From the NCBI GenBank assembly GCA_028283825.1, contig JAPWJW010000003.1:1674501-1738500 (forward strand): DNA of 64,000 nucleotides, written 5' to 3'. Position numbers and translations under genes: made by a program. Shown here in pieces: positions 44,003 to 51,951 of the stretch; position 1 is the stretch's first letter; every line of letters starts with the position of its first letter. The DNA comes from Azospirillaceae bacterium. Lineage in GTDB: Bacteria > Pseudomonadota > Alphaproteobacteria > Azospirillales > Azospirillaceae. A model generated the notes under the pieces. It was not told the DNA's origin, made no database searches, and worked only from the letters and a program-made list of their open reading frames with translations.

Positions 44003-45370
44003 CTAGCGGGTGGAATCGGGACCGTGGCCTACACCGCCCGGCCCCGGCTGGCAAGCGCCGCCCAGGGCGTTCAGCAGGCGGGCGGCCTCCACCGGAAAGC
44101 GGCCATCGCTCACGACCACCGTCACCGGCGCCGCCGTCGCCGTGCCCAGCGCCAGGAAAGCGGGCGCCATCGCCGCCGGCACGCGCACCGTCGCCCCACC
44201 GGGCACGGGCCGGCCCCCCGTCACCGTCAGGAAGTCCAAACCGCCCTCGACAGCACCGCCACACGCGGACAGCGCCGCCGCCAGCGTGCCGGCCAGTCCG
44301 GAGGACAACCCGCGCACGGACGTGACACCGTCGGCCCCCAGCGCCGCCACCGCCAGCAGCGCCAACTCGCCGGCGCCCAATTGCGCCCCCACCGTCGCGA
44401 TGCCGCGCAAGGGGGTAGCGGCCGGGCGCAGGCGCAGGTCGGCCACCGGTTCCCCCGCCTGTTCCCGGATGCCCTCCGCCGCCAGGTCCAGCCCCATGTC
44501 GCGCAGCAGGCGCAAGGGGGCGGCCCGGTGGTCGTTCATGCCGGCCCCCCTCAGGACCAGGTCGGCCCCGCCGGGGCGCCCAATGGCAACGGCCAGCGTG
44601 GCGGCGACCAGGGCGGCGGCGGCCAGCGTGACATCGCCCGCGACATCCACACGCGCGGGCTTCAGTTCATGCTCCCCCGTCACGCTGACGCTGCGGACAT
44701 CGTCCGCCTGGGATTGGACGGCGATCGCCGCGCCGAAATGGCGCAACAGGCGCTCGGTATGATCGGCGGTGGGCTTGTCCTCCACCACCGTGGTGCGGCC
44801 GGCGGTGTTCAGCGCCGCCAGCACCAGGGCGGACTTTACATCGCACGGCACCGGCGTCCGGGGACGGAAGTCGATGGGCACGGGGCCGCCGGTCCCCCGC
44901 ACCAGAAGCGGGCCGCCGCCATTGCTGATGAACGCGGCCCCCATGCGCCCCAGCGGCGCCAGGGCCGTCTTGAGGAAGGCGGCACTGCCAGGCCCGCCGC
45001 CCACCAGGAAGGCGTCGCGCCCTTGCGTGGACAGCAGGCCGGCCAGCAAGGCGAAGGCCAGGGCGTTGTCGCCAACGTCGACCAGGCCCACCGGCGCGCG
45101 CAGGCCCCCGACACCCACGCCATGCACCCGCCAGACGCCGGCCTCCCTCGGCGCGACCTGGGCGCCCAGCATGCATAGGACATCAGCCAGGGGCGCCAGG
45201 CCCTCGGGCACGCCGGTCACCACGCTTTCCCCCACCGCCAGCGCCGCCAGCACCAGGGCACGGGTGGCGATGGCGGCATCGCCCGGTACCAATGCCGTGC
45301 CGGTCAGGCCCGACACCGGGGTCGATGTCCAGGAAATGGGGGGCGCGGCGGCCGGGAGAGACTGGATCAT
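44003..45370 (-). CDS. aroA: EPSP synthase (AroA) homologue lacking the catalytic residues
   Basis: 455 residues in the canonical aroA-cmk-rpsA position and with AroA fold repeats (ATRALVLAALAVGESVVTGV; DVKSALVLAALNTAGRTTVV; ADHTERLLRHFGA). The active-site signature is badly degraded. E. coli PGSKSxSNR reads PGDAAIATR (Lys22 and Ser23 become Ala32, Ala33; only Arg37 remains), N-A-G-T-A reads GDNALAF, E-P-R-M-K-x-R-P reads GGGPGSAAF, S-S-Q reads PCD, R-V-K-E-T-D-R is missing (LSSGLAGTL) and N-D-H-R-M-A reads VPAAMAPAF. It is unlikely to make EPSP. It could be a structural or regulatory relic, with the real AroA elsewhere in the genome. Start ATG 45370. Confidence 0.85.
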   Translation of the reverse strand: MIQSLPAAAPPISWTSTPVSGLTGTALVPGDAAIATRALVLAALAVGESVVTGVPEGLAPLADVLCMLGAQVAPREAGVWRVHGVGVGGLRAPVGLVDVGDNALAFALLAGLLSTQGRDAFLVGGGPGSAAFLKTALAPLGRMGAAFISNGGGPLLVRGTGGPVPIDFRPRTPVPCDVKSALVLAALNTAGRTTVVEDKPTADHTERLLRHFGAAIAVQSQADDVRSVSVTGEHELKPARVDVAGDVTLAAAALVAATLAVAIGRPGGADLVLRGAGMNDHRAAPLRLLRDMGLDLAAEGIREQAGEPVADLRLRPAATPLRGIATVGAQLGAGELALLAVAALGADGVTSVRGLSSGLAGTLAAALSACGGAVEGGLDFLTVTGGRPVPGGATVRVPAAMAPAFLALGTATAAPVTVVVSDGRFPVEAARLLNALGGACQPGPGGVGHGPDSTR

Positions 45371-45636
45371 GGGCACGAAAGGGGGCGGTCCTGAGCCGGA
45401 CGGGATGACGGGGGAAGGTTCAGCATGGGCCCGGCCGCCCCCGCCTGGCAAGGCGGCAAGCCCCCCTTCATGGATAGCTTGCCTGCGCTAAAGCGGCACC
45501 TTCTGGGGCCTTTCACGGATTCACGTTTGACAGGGGGCGGGCTTCATGGCAAACGCCCGCGTCTGTACCTTTTTATATGTGCGCCGAAACGGTCTGCCCG
45601 GGTCGTTCGTCGCGTGTGCTTTTACGGAGGATTGCC

Positions 45637-46044
45637 GTGGCGAAACCGGAATGGGGCACGAAGCGGATTTGCCCGAACTGCGGCACCCGCTATTACGACA
45701 TGCGGAAGAATCCGCCGACCTGCCCCTCGTGCTCGACCGTGTTCGATCCCGAGGCCCTGCTGAAGTCCCGTCGCGCCCGCCCCATCCTGGCGGATGAGCC
45801 GAAGAAGGTGGTGCCGTCGTCGGACGACGACGAGTCGCCGCTGGACACCGAGGACGAGGAAAAGGAAGAGGTCCTCGAGGAGGCCGAGGTCGACCTGGAG
45901 GTCGATGACCTGGCCGCGGACGCGGCGGCTGAAGACGTTCCCGGCGATGATGACGAGGACGTGCTGCTGGAAGACGCCGAGGAACTGGGCGACGAGGATG
46001 ACATGGGTGAAGTGGTCGACGTCGAAGGCGACGAAGACCGCTAA
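45637..46044 (+). CDS. TIGR02300-family acidic zinc-ribbon protein
   Basis: 135 residues. Zinc ribbon at the N-terminus (RICPNCGTRYYDMRKNPPTC, then C-P-S-C) followed by a long Asp/Glu-rich tail (EEKEEVLEEAEVDLEVDDLA). Family of unknown function common in alphaproteobacteria next to aroA and tRNA-Ala. Starts at GTG 45637 with GGAGG 6 nt upstream; a longer frame from an upstream ATG is not supported. Divergent from the aroA-like gene. Confidence 0.9.
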   Translation: MAKPEWGTKRICPNCGTRYYDMRKNPPTCPSCSTVFDPEALLKSRRARPILADEPKKVVPSSDDDESPLDTEDEEKEEVLEEAEVDLEVDDLAADAAAEDVPGDDDEDVLLEDAEELGDEDDMGEVVDVEGDEDR

Positions 46045-46191
46045 TAGGCCTTTGAAATCAGGGCGTTGGCCGTTTCGAAAAAAAAGCTCGGAATTCCGAA
46101 TTTTTCTCTTGATCCGGCCGACGCATCTGAGCATATTCCCGCCCACACCACGCCAGCCCCCAGGCGGCGCGGTACAGAGTTAAAATGGTTT

Positions 46192-46267
<76 letters not shown>

Positions 46268-46272
46268 AATCC

Positions 46273-46304
46273 AAAAGGCCGGCTGACGACTCAGCCGGCC
46301 TTTT
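46273..46304 (+). terminator. Terminator of tRNA-Ala copy 1
   Basis: Stem GGCCGGCTGA / TCAGCCGGCC, loop CGAC, followed by TTTTGTGTTTT. Confidence 0.93.
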
Positions 46305-46498
46305 GTGTTTTCAGCCTTTCAGAATTTGCGCCGACATCATCTATTCTTGCGCGAACGCCCCCTTGTGGCGCCATTTCCTTGCAGCGCGCACATGCCAGGG
46401 TCCCGCCACAACTGCGCACTTGATCTCCATCCCGCATCTGCGCATATTCCCGGCCTCACCGCCGTTGCCCAGATGGCGGGGACCGAATTCAAAGGTTC

Positions 46499-46574
<76 letters not shown>

Positions 46575-46580
46575 AATACA

Positions 46581-46613
46581 AAGGCCCGGCTGATCCGTCA
46601 GCCGGGCCTTTGT
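46581..46613 (+). terminator. Terminator of tRNA-Ala copy 2
   Basis: Stem GGCCCGGCTGA / TCAGCCGGGCC, loop TCCG, followed by TTTGTATTTT; a diverged version of the copy 1 terminator. Confidence 0.92.
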
Positions 46614-46715
46614 ATTTTCCGGCGCACGGCTGCCCGCGGCGTTCCAGGAAGCCCGGGAAGTAGCCTGCCTGCACAGCTTGGGGATGCGCAGTTCCACCGT
46701 GCCGGCGCGGGTGTG

Positions 46716-46868
46716 TCAATCGCGGTCACGGTAGACATTGCGCTGAACCAGCCCGGCCGGCCGCTCGCCGTGGCCGGCGCCGATCAAGTCCCGGACTTTC
46801 AGTTCCATCAACCGGTGGAACGCCGCGCCATCATCGGGTCGATCACCGTGGTCACCCTCGGTCAGGGC
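46716..46868 (-). pseudogene. Remnant of an IS256-family transposase
   Basis: A short minus-strand reading frame whose last residues, FHRLMELKVRDLIGAGHGER and QRNVYRDRD, resemble the N-terminal part of IS256-family transposases (LME.EV..LIGA..YER...R..YRNGYRDR). It stops right after RDRD, and the rest of the transposase is not present. I identify it by pattern recall only. It lies between tRNA-Ala copy 2 and the R-body genes, where a mobile-element scar would be expected. Confidence 0.45.
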
Positions 46869-47310
46869 TGTGGTGTGGTGACAAAACACCACCGAAGAAC
46901 CGCTATACTCCCCCCACCAGATCGGGCCAGGAGGCCGGCGTAGTCGGCTTGAAAGGGCTGACCCGTCGGATGCGTTCCTCCGCCACGCCATGGAACGTGA
47001 TCATGGCAATAAGCCTACGGGCGGTGGACAGGATTGCCCCGTTCCGCTTGGCCATAGGCTTCGGCGCCCGCTACAGCGTCCCCACAGCCTCCCCCAATCC
47101 CTTCCATCTCTTGCGCCATCCCTGCCTTGCCTGGACACGGGATGCCGCCACCCATTCCACGCAAACACGAAAAACGAGTAAATACGTAAGAAATACACCC
47201 TATGAAACAAAAGTCACTTACCGCCCATGCACGATTTGTTACCTGAATCCCTGCAAGCCCGCCTGGTGGCAGGCAACGCGCAGTCCCCAAGAAAATCATC
47301 GGGTGGCGAT

Positions 47311-47529
47311 ATGTCAGATTCAGTGAACCCCCAGATCGTCGACAGCGTAGCCACATCGGCCACCAGCGTCATCGCGGCGGGCCCCAACGTCGCATTGGGC
47401 ATGTTTTACCAGGCTGCCGGACAGGCTTTCTCGCTGACCATGCAGAACGCGTCCTCCAACCAACAAAACTTGAACGCGCTCAATCCATCCATCGTGGCCA
47501 ACGCCCTGAAGGTCCTGAGCGGCGCTTAA
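47311..47529 (+). CDS. RebB-family R-body protein, copy 1
   Basis: 72 residues: SVNPQIVDSVATSATSVIAA, GMFYQAAGQAFSLTMQNASS and NQQNLNALNPSIVANALKVL. This is the RebB/R-body pattern: V-x-P-Q-I-x-D at the start, then Y-Q-x-A-x-x-x, then an N-x-x-x-N-Q-Q block. RebB proteins polymerise into coiled protein ribbons (R-bodies) that extend on a trigger such as low pH. Start ATG 47311 (a longer frame from 47227 exists). Shorter than the second copy and lacking its C-terminal segment. Confidence 0.85.
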   Translation: MSDSVNPQIVDSVATSATSVIAAGPNVALGMFYQAAGQAFSLTMQNASSNQQNLNALNPSIVANALKVLSGA

Positions 47530-47581
47530 GCTCTCACGAGCTTGAGCTCAAATGGCAAACGCATGAGCGGAGGATCGCAAG

Positions 47582-47983
47582 ATGGCCTTTCCATTCTTCG
47601 GCAACCGGGACAACGGGAAGGAAACGCCGCCAGACGGCGCCTCAGAAAGTAAAGCGGAGGCCTTTGCTCTACCGATCACCGCCCTGACGACAGTGGACGC
47701 CGATCCGAACGGCCTGGGCAGCGATGTGATCGGCAGCTTCACCATGGCGGCGGCCGGTCAAGTGGCAGCCATGATCGGCGAAGATACCCGCACCTTCATG
47801 CAAAGCATGGAACAGATCTACATCACCGCCACCGCCAAAGCGCTGGCGATGGTAGCCAGTCAGGATCCGGCGAAGCAGGCGGCTGGCACGCTCCTGCTGG
47901 CGGACATCACCGCCTCGCAGACGGCCACAACCACCTTCGCCACCAGCACAGCGGTCATCGCCAACAGCTTCGCCAACATCTGA
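47582..47983 (+). CDS. R-body locus protein, probably Reb-like
   Basis: 133 residues. I do not recognise it with certainty. The helical central region GSDVIGSFTMAAAGQVAAMI, EDTRTFMQSMEQIYITATAK echoes the alanine-rich, Q-containing helices of Reb proteins, and the C-terminal ASQTATTTFATSTAVIANSF is Ala/Thr/Ser-rich. No signal peptide. The gene has a strong GGAGG 9 nt upstream of ATG 47582 and lies 52 nt after the first rebB, so probably the same operon. Possibly a capping or chaperone member of the R-body. Confidence 0.65.
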   Translation: MAFPFFGNRDNGKETPPDGASESKAEAFALPITALTTVDADPNGLGSDVIGSFTMAAAGQVAAMIGEDTRTFMQSMEQIYITATAKALAMVASQDPAKQAAGTLLLADITASQTATTTFATSTAVIANSFANI

Positions 47984-48038
47984 CGGGCATCACGCCCGCC
48001 GGGCCTGGCCAGCACAACCAAACCCGCGTGAGGTCAAT

Positions 48039-48323
48039 ATGGGCGACGGAAGCCATGAGCAGAATGAAATTCGCGGCAACAGTGGAATTGTTGAACAGAT
48101 CAAAGCCGAAGTGCTTGAGGCGATCATGGTCGAAGTCCGACCTCTCCTTCAGCAACTCGCAGATCTGGCGGCTAGCCAGAAGGCTCCATCGGATCAACCG
48201 CAGCTTGCTGCCCAAGGAATGCAGTTGCAGGCCGCAGCGCGCTTGGCGGATCTTCAAAATCGCATCACCGAGAGAATAAACACACGCAGAAATAATATTC
48301 AAAAATATATTCGGAAAAAATAG
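48039..48323 (+). CDS. Small coiled-coil hypothetical protein of the R-body locus
   Basis: 94 residues: IVEQIKAEVLEAIMVEVRPL, LQQLADLAASQKAP and a basic tail ARLADLQNRITERINTRRNN, ending NIQKYIRKK. Amphipathic, with a heptad-like middle. No homologue recognised. ATG 48039 has TGAGGTC just upstream. It sits between the Reb-like gene and the second rebB. Its small size and position would fit a chaperone or an immunity partner; this is a guess. Confidence 0.6.
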   Translation: MGDGSHEQNEIRGNSGIVEQIKAEVLEAIMVEVRPLLQQLADLAASQKAPSDQPQLAAQGMQLQAAARLADLQNRITERINTRRNNIQKYIRKK

Positions 48324-48348
48324 TTAGCTGACAATGGTCAGTAATCCA

Positions 48349-48382
48349 CTTCGGCGGTTACTTACCAAAGTAATCGCCGAAG
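48349..48382 (+). promoter_or_regulatory. Strong hairpin in the leader of the second rebB
   Basis: CTTCGGCGGTTACTT pairs with AAGTAATCGCCGAAG (one internal mismatch) around a short loop, 33 nt before the rebB start. No T tract follows, so it is more likely an mRNA-stabilising or processing structure than a terminator. Confidence 0.6.
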
Positions 48383-48415
48383 AAACACCTACAAAGACAA
48401 ACCGAGGAGAGTCTA

Positions 48416-48694
48416 ATGACCACCGTTTCCCCCCAGATCACCGATGCCGTGACCCAGGCCAATGTCAAGGTCGTGGCTGAATCCCCCGCCATGGCGATGA
48501 GCTCGCTCTACCAGGTGGCGTCGCATTCGACGGGCCTGATGTTCGAGAACGCCGTGACCACCCAGAACAACCAGAACATCCTGGGCCAAGCCGCCACCAC
48601 CCAGGGCGTCATGCAGATCTACAGCCTGGACACCATCGCCGACGCCATCGCCATCGCCCAGATGCTGTCGGCCAACGCGGCCACCGGTGGCTGA
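48416..48694 (+). CDS. RebB-family R-body protein, copy 2
   Basis: 92 residues and a clear RebB: TVSPQITDAVTQANVKVVAE, SPAMAMSSLYQVASHSTGLM, ENAVTTQNNQNILGQAATTQ and GVMQIYSLDTIADAIAIAQM. The V-S-P-Q-I-T-D-A-V-T-Q-A-N-V-K-V block is the best-conserved RebB segment I know. GAGGAGAG lies 6 nt before ATG 48416. A terminator follows. With copy 1 it supplies at least two structural subunits. Confidence 0.9.
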   Translation: MTTVSPQITDAVTQANVKVVAESPAMAMSSLYQVASHSTGLMFENAVTTQNNQNILGQAATTQGVMQIYSLDTIADAIAIAQMLSANAATGG

Positions 48695-48701
48695 CGAGGA
48701 T

Positions 48702-48732
48702 AAGGGGCCCGTTCACGCGGGTCCCTTTTCTT
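48702..48732 (+). terminator. Terminator after rebB copy 2
   Basis: Stem GGGGCCCG / CGGGTCCC (one G.T pair), loop TTCACG region, followed by TTTTCTT. Confidence 0.8.
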
Positions 48733-48949
48733 GGGTCCCCCCTTAAGCGCTTTTGGCTCTGACGGGCCGGACGCGCGCGCCCAGATCGCGTCGAAATCCT
48801 GCCGGACGTCAGAAGGCACGTCTGCCCCACCTGGAGATCGGATAATGCGGCTTGGCCCTCCCTTAAACCCTAGGCGCCGTCATTCCCTAGCACAGCCGGG
48901 CGAAAAAATGCCCGTTACTCCCCGTCCAACACATACAGAGGAGGTTAAT

Positions 48950-50449
48950 ATGGAAAAAAATGATGGAAGCTTTGGTGTTGTTGCAAATATAACATTCAGC
49001 GATGGGACAGATAGCGGAACTTATGTCATTTATTGCAAAGACTCAAAAATGAAAGATCCAAAAACCCAAGATTTCTCTCTTGGTATATTCAGTAACTATG
49101 CCCAGTTACTATTAATATCCCTAAAAAACAAATTTCAAGTAGGAAGCAATAGAATTGACATTCCTGCTAATATTGCATCAGCAGATCTTATTGGCGTGGT
49201 CATTAACATTGAAGATGGAAAAAAAATAGATAATTATATAAGCTACGCGACACTTCCGTTTATTTACATATGCAATAATGAAATTGGATTGAATGCCTCA
49301 CGTGATAACCAGAATGGCAGAGGCATTTCGATATATCAGCACGACGGAAGATCGGGCCAAAATGAAATCTTCACACACACGTCAAATATTCAATTGGATA
49401 GACAAAATGGAAATTTCAGCATAACAGGAGCAATAAATAACATTCTGAATATAAATGTTTCTACAAATCACGTTGTCGAAATCAGCGATGATTTTATAAA
49501 AGAAATGATAAATAAATACAATAATGAATTTATTAAAGATGGTTATATAAATGGTAGAAATATGTTTGATATGATTTATGAAGGAATATCAGACGTTGTT
49601 GGTGACGCATTTTCTCAGAGTCAGGGTGGTGGATTCGGTCAAGTTCTGATTGACATCGCAGATCGCTGGACTTCAATGCCAAAGACAAAGAACAACGGTG
49701 ACTTTAATATTGGCGCAGCAGTCTTCTTAAGAAAATTCTCCAAAGAATACAAATACGACAGGCACTACACCATGATGCGATCATTGAACATTAAAGGAGT
49801 CAATAGAGCCGCACACGCAGAAGTACGCATGTCCATAGTCTTGGATTTTCTGAGCGCTGTTAATGTTATTGGCGTTGATAAAGTAGAATCATTTGCAATG
49901 TTCCCAACAAAATGGAAAGACAGAAACAGTGTGAGCAGTTTGGCGAAAAATATTTTTGAGTGCACAGAAAAAAATGGAGAATTTGTTCTATTTAGTTCTC
50001 TTCTTCCTTGTTACATGTGCGAAGGAGTCATCGAATCTACAAATGACGGTTATATAGAATCGATAAACAACGCCCCGGTTAATTTATGGAATTCATTCTA
50101 TAAATTAGAAAAGACCGCAAATATCTATAAAACTGCCTATTACGACATAGATTCCGCTGTCAACTATCGAGAAATCGATGCCTTTCGCGATGAAAAGTCG
50201 ACGCAAGGTACAAGATATATGGTGTCCGCACCGACCTACATAAACGACTATCTGCCCAATAACGTTAACGTGACTTATGCTTTGGACACAACCATCCCGA
50301 TTCGTTCCATCGCCGTGCCGAATGCGGGTGAGCAGGATCCGAAAGTGGGCCTGTCCAATGATGCGACCGCGGCGCGCTATCGCATCTCGGGCCAACTGAT
50401 GGCCGCCTGCAATGTCGCTCCAAGTATCCAGCGCGTAAATTTTCGCTAG
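48950..50449 (+). CDS. Putative R-body-associated deaminase-fold effector
   Basis: 499 residues, ATG 48950, with GGAGG 5 nt upstream. Not recognised as a whole. Two zinc-site motifs of the cytidine/nucleotide deaminase fold are present in order: H-A-E at residues 289-291 (NRAAHAEVRMSIVLDFL) and P-C-Y-M-C at 353-357 (LFSSLLPCYMCEGVIEST). The N-terminal ~200 residues look beta-rich; no signal peptide or membrane segment. Base composition is very AT-rich from codon 1 to about 50250 (sampled lines: 18/60 and 10/60 G+C) and returns to host-like G+C in the last ~60 codons (37/60 in one line), so the tail IRSIAVPNAGEQDPKVGLSN onward is compositionally separate. Toxin, RNA/DNA editing or modification enzyme are possible roles; activity is unproven. 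Confidence 0.7.
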   Translation: MEKNDGSFGVVANITFSDGTDSGTYVIYCKDSKMKDPKTQDFSLGIFSNYAQLLLISLKNKFQVGSNRIDIPANIASADLIGVVINIEDGKKIDNYISYATLPFIYICNNEIGLNASRDNQNGRGISIYQHDGRSGQNEIFTHTSNIQLDRQNGNFSITGAINNILNINVSTNHVVEISDDFIKEMINKYNNEFIKDGYINGRNMFDMIYEGISDVVGDAFSQSQGGGFGQVLIDIADRWTSMPKTKNNGDFNIGAAVFLRKFSKEYKYDRHYTMMRSLNIKGVNRAAHAEVRMSIVLDFLSAVNVIGVDKVESFAMFPTKWKDRNSVSSLAKNIFECTEKNGEFVLFSSLLPCYMCEGVIESTNDGYIESINNAPVNLWNSFYKLEKTANIYKTAYYDIDSAVNYREIDAFRDEKSTQGTRYMVSAPTYINDYLPNNVNVTYALDTTIPIRSIAVPNAGEQDPKVGLSNDATAARYRISGQLMAACNVAPSIQRVNFR

Positions 50450-50500
50450 CCGGCATCGCGGGGCGTCGAGGCGCCGACGTCAGCAAAAAAAGGATCAGGG

Positions 50501-51226
50501 ATGAAGACGGTTGATGACATCGATCTGCTCCCGGGCGGCAAGGCGGCGGCCGGCTTCGCCCTGCCCGTCGCCCTAGTGCCGCTGTTCGCGGATTTGAGCG
50601 AGAATGAATTGCCTATCGTGCAATCGATAGGCCGGTCAATCGCGGTCAGCAAAGGGCAGGTGCTGATTGACCAAGGGGAGGCCTGTCGCGGTTTTTACGT
50701 GGTGGCATCAGGCTGCCTTACCCAGCGCAAGGTGGCGCCCAATGGCCTGGTGTTCGCGGTGGGGCGGATCAAGCCCGGCGACTTTTTTGGCGAGGGCGCG
50801 CTCATCGCCAACCACCCCAGTGAGGTGGAGGTTGTGGCGACCACACCGGCCACCCTGGTCACTTTCCGCCCTGCCGATTTCCGCACGCTGATGGAGCGCT
50901 TTCCCGCCATCACCCGGCGCCTGATTGAGGAGCTGACCACCCGCATCGACCGCCTGGCCAATCTCAGCTTCGAGATCGCCACCATGAAGCTGGATGCGCG
51001 CCTGCGCCGCGCCATTGAGGAACTGGCCCGGGAATCCAACCAATTGCATGATGGCGGGATCATCCGCCCGGCCCCGACCCATGCCGAGTTGGCGACGATG
51101 CTGGGCACCAGCCGTGAAGTGGTCAGCCGGTCCCTGATCACACTGAGCCGGCAGGGCTCGATCAAGACCGGCCGACAGCAGATCCAGATTCGGTCCGTGA
51201 ATGGCTTGAACTGGACCCAAGGCTGA
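50501..51226 (+). CDS. Crp/Fnr-family transcriptional regulator
   Basis: 241 residues: cyclic-nucleotide-binding-type domain (VLIDQGEACRGFYVVASGCL, IKPGDFFGEGALIANHPSEV), a long dimer helix, and a C-terminal winged HTH (HAELATMLGTSREVVSRSLI). It has no N-terminal cysteine cluster of the FNR [4Fe-4S] type, so it does not look like an oxygen sensor of that class. Start ATG 50501 has AGGATCAGGG upstream. It follows the deaminase-like gene by 51 nt and is the natural candidate for control of the locus. Confidence 0.93.
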   Translation: MKTVDDIDLLPGGKAAAGFALPVALVPLFADLSENELPIVQSIGRSIAVSKGQVLIDQGEACRGFYVVASGCLTQRKVAPNGLVFAVGRIKPGDFFGEGALIANHPSEVEVVATTPATLVTFRPADFRTLMERFPAITRRLIEELTTRIDRLANLSFEIATMKLDARLRRAIEELARESNQLHDGGIIRPAPTHAELATMLGTSREVVSRSLITLSRQGSIKTGRQQIQIRSVNGLNWTQG

Positions 51227-51280
51227 AGCGCCGTTCCCGGGTCGCATTCCGCTGAAGATCGCGGGCCGGCATCCCCCACG

Positions 51281-51313
51281 GAAAAGGCCGCCCCGCTGAC
51301 GGACGGCCTTTTC
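51281..51313. terminator. Rho-independent terminator, bidirectional
   Basis: AAAAGGCCGCC / GGACGGCCTTTT stem between the Crp-type gene and msrA (convergent), usable in both directions. Confidence 0.85.
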
Positions 51314-51331
51314 AAACGTGGGGACGCAGGC

Positions 51332-51841
51332 TTACTTGCCGGTCAGCACCCAGTCGGGGCGCACCCAGTGGCAGGTGTAGCCGCCGATGTTCTTTTCCAG
51401 ATAGTCCTGGTGGTAATCCTCACCCTCCCAGAAGGCGCCCAGGGGCACGATCTGGGTGACGACCTTGCCCGGCCAACGGCCGGACGCCTCGACCTCCGCC
51501 GTCACTTCCTCGGCCGTCGCCTTCTGTTCGGGCGAGGCGTAGAAGATGGCGCTGCGGTACTGGCTGCCGATGTCGTTGCCCTGACGGTCGGTGGTCGTCG
51601 GATCGTGGATCTGGAAGAAGAACTCGATCAACCGACGGAAGGCCAGCTTGGACGGATCGAAGGTGATCTCGATCGCCTCGGCGTGGCCGGTGGTGCCGGT
51701 CTTCACTTCCTTGTAGGTCGGGTGCTCCAGCTTGCCGCCGGTATAGCCCACGCGGGTGTCGACCACGCCCGGCACCTTGCGGATCAAATCTTCCATGCCC
51801 CAGAAGCAGCCGCCGGCCACGGTCGCAGTTTCGGTCGTCAT
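51332..51841 (-). CDS. msrA: Peptide methionine sulfoxide reductase MsrA
   Basis: 169 residues: catalytic [20 protein letters not shown] (GCFW), the [20 protein letters not shown] and [12 protein letters not shown] blocks, and [17 protein letters not shown]-like core ([17 protein letters not shown]). Reduces Met-S-sulfoxide in proteins. The C-terminal GGYTCHW carries the resolving Cys. ATG 51841. Confidence 0.97.
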   Translation of the reverse strand: MTTETATVAGGCFWGMEDLIRKVPGVVDTRVGYTGGKLEHPTYKEVKTGTTGHAEAIEITFDPSKLAFRRLIEFFFQIHDPTTTDRQGNDIGSQYRSAIFYASPEQKATAEEVTAEVEASGRWPGKVVTQIVPLGAFWEGEDYHQDYLEKNIGGYTCHWVRPDWVLTGK

Positions 51842-51951
51842 CGTCGTTTTCCTTGGGAGAAAGCAAAAGTCAGGTCCTGCAAGTAAGCGCTGGCGACCCT
51901 GGCTTCAACAGGGATGTTGAGGTCGGGGAATGCCGGGCTACAGTGGCGCCC

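Noticed and set aside
48731-48949. A 73-residue N-terminal extension of the deaminase-like protein
   Set aside because: It crosses a GC-rich non-coding stretch after a terminator; ATG 48950 has a near-ideal ribosome site and the composition switch starts there.
50501-51226. Crp-type regulator as an FNR oxygen sensor
   Set aside because: The N-terminal cysteine cluster is absent; only isolated cysteines at GEAC and SGC are present.
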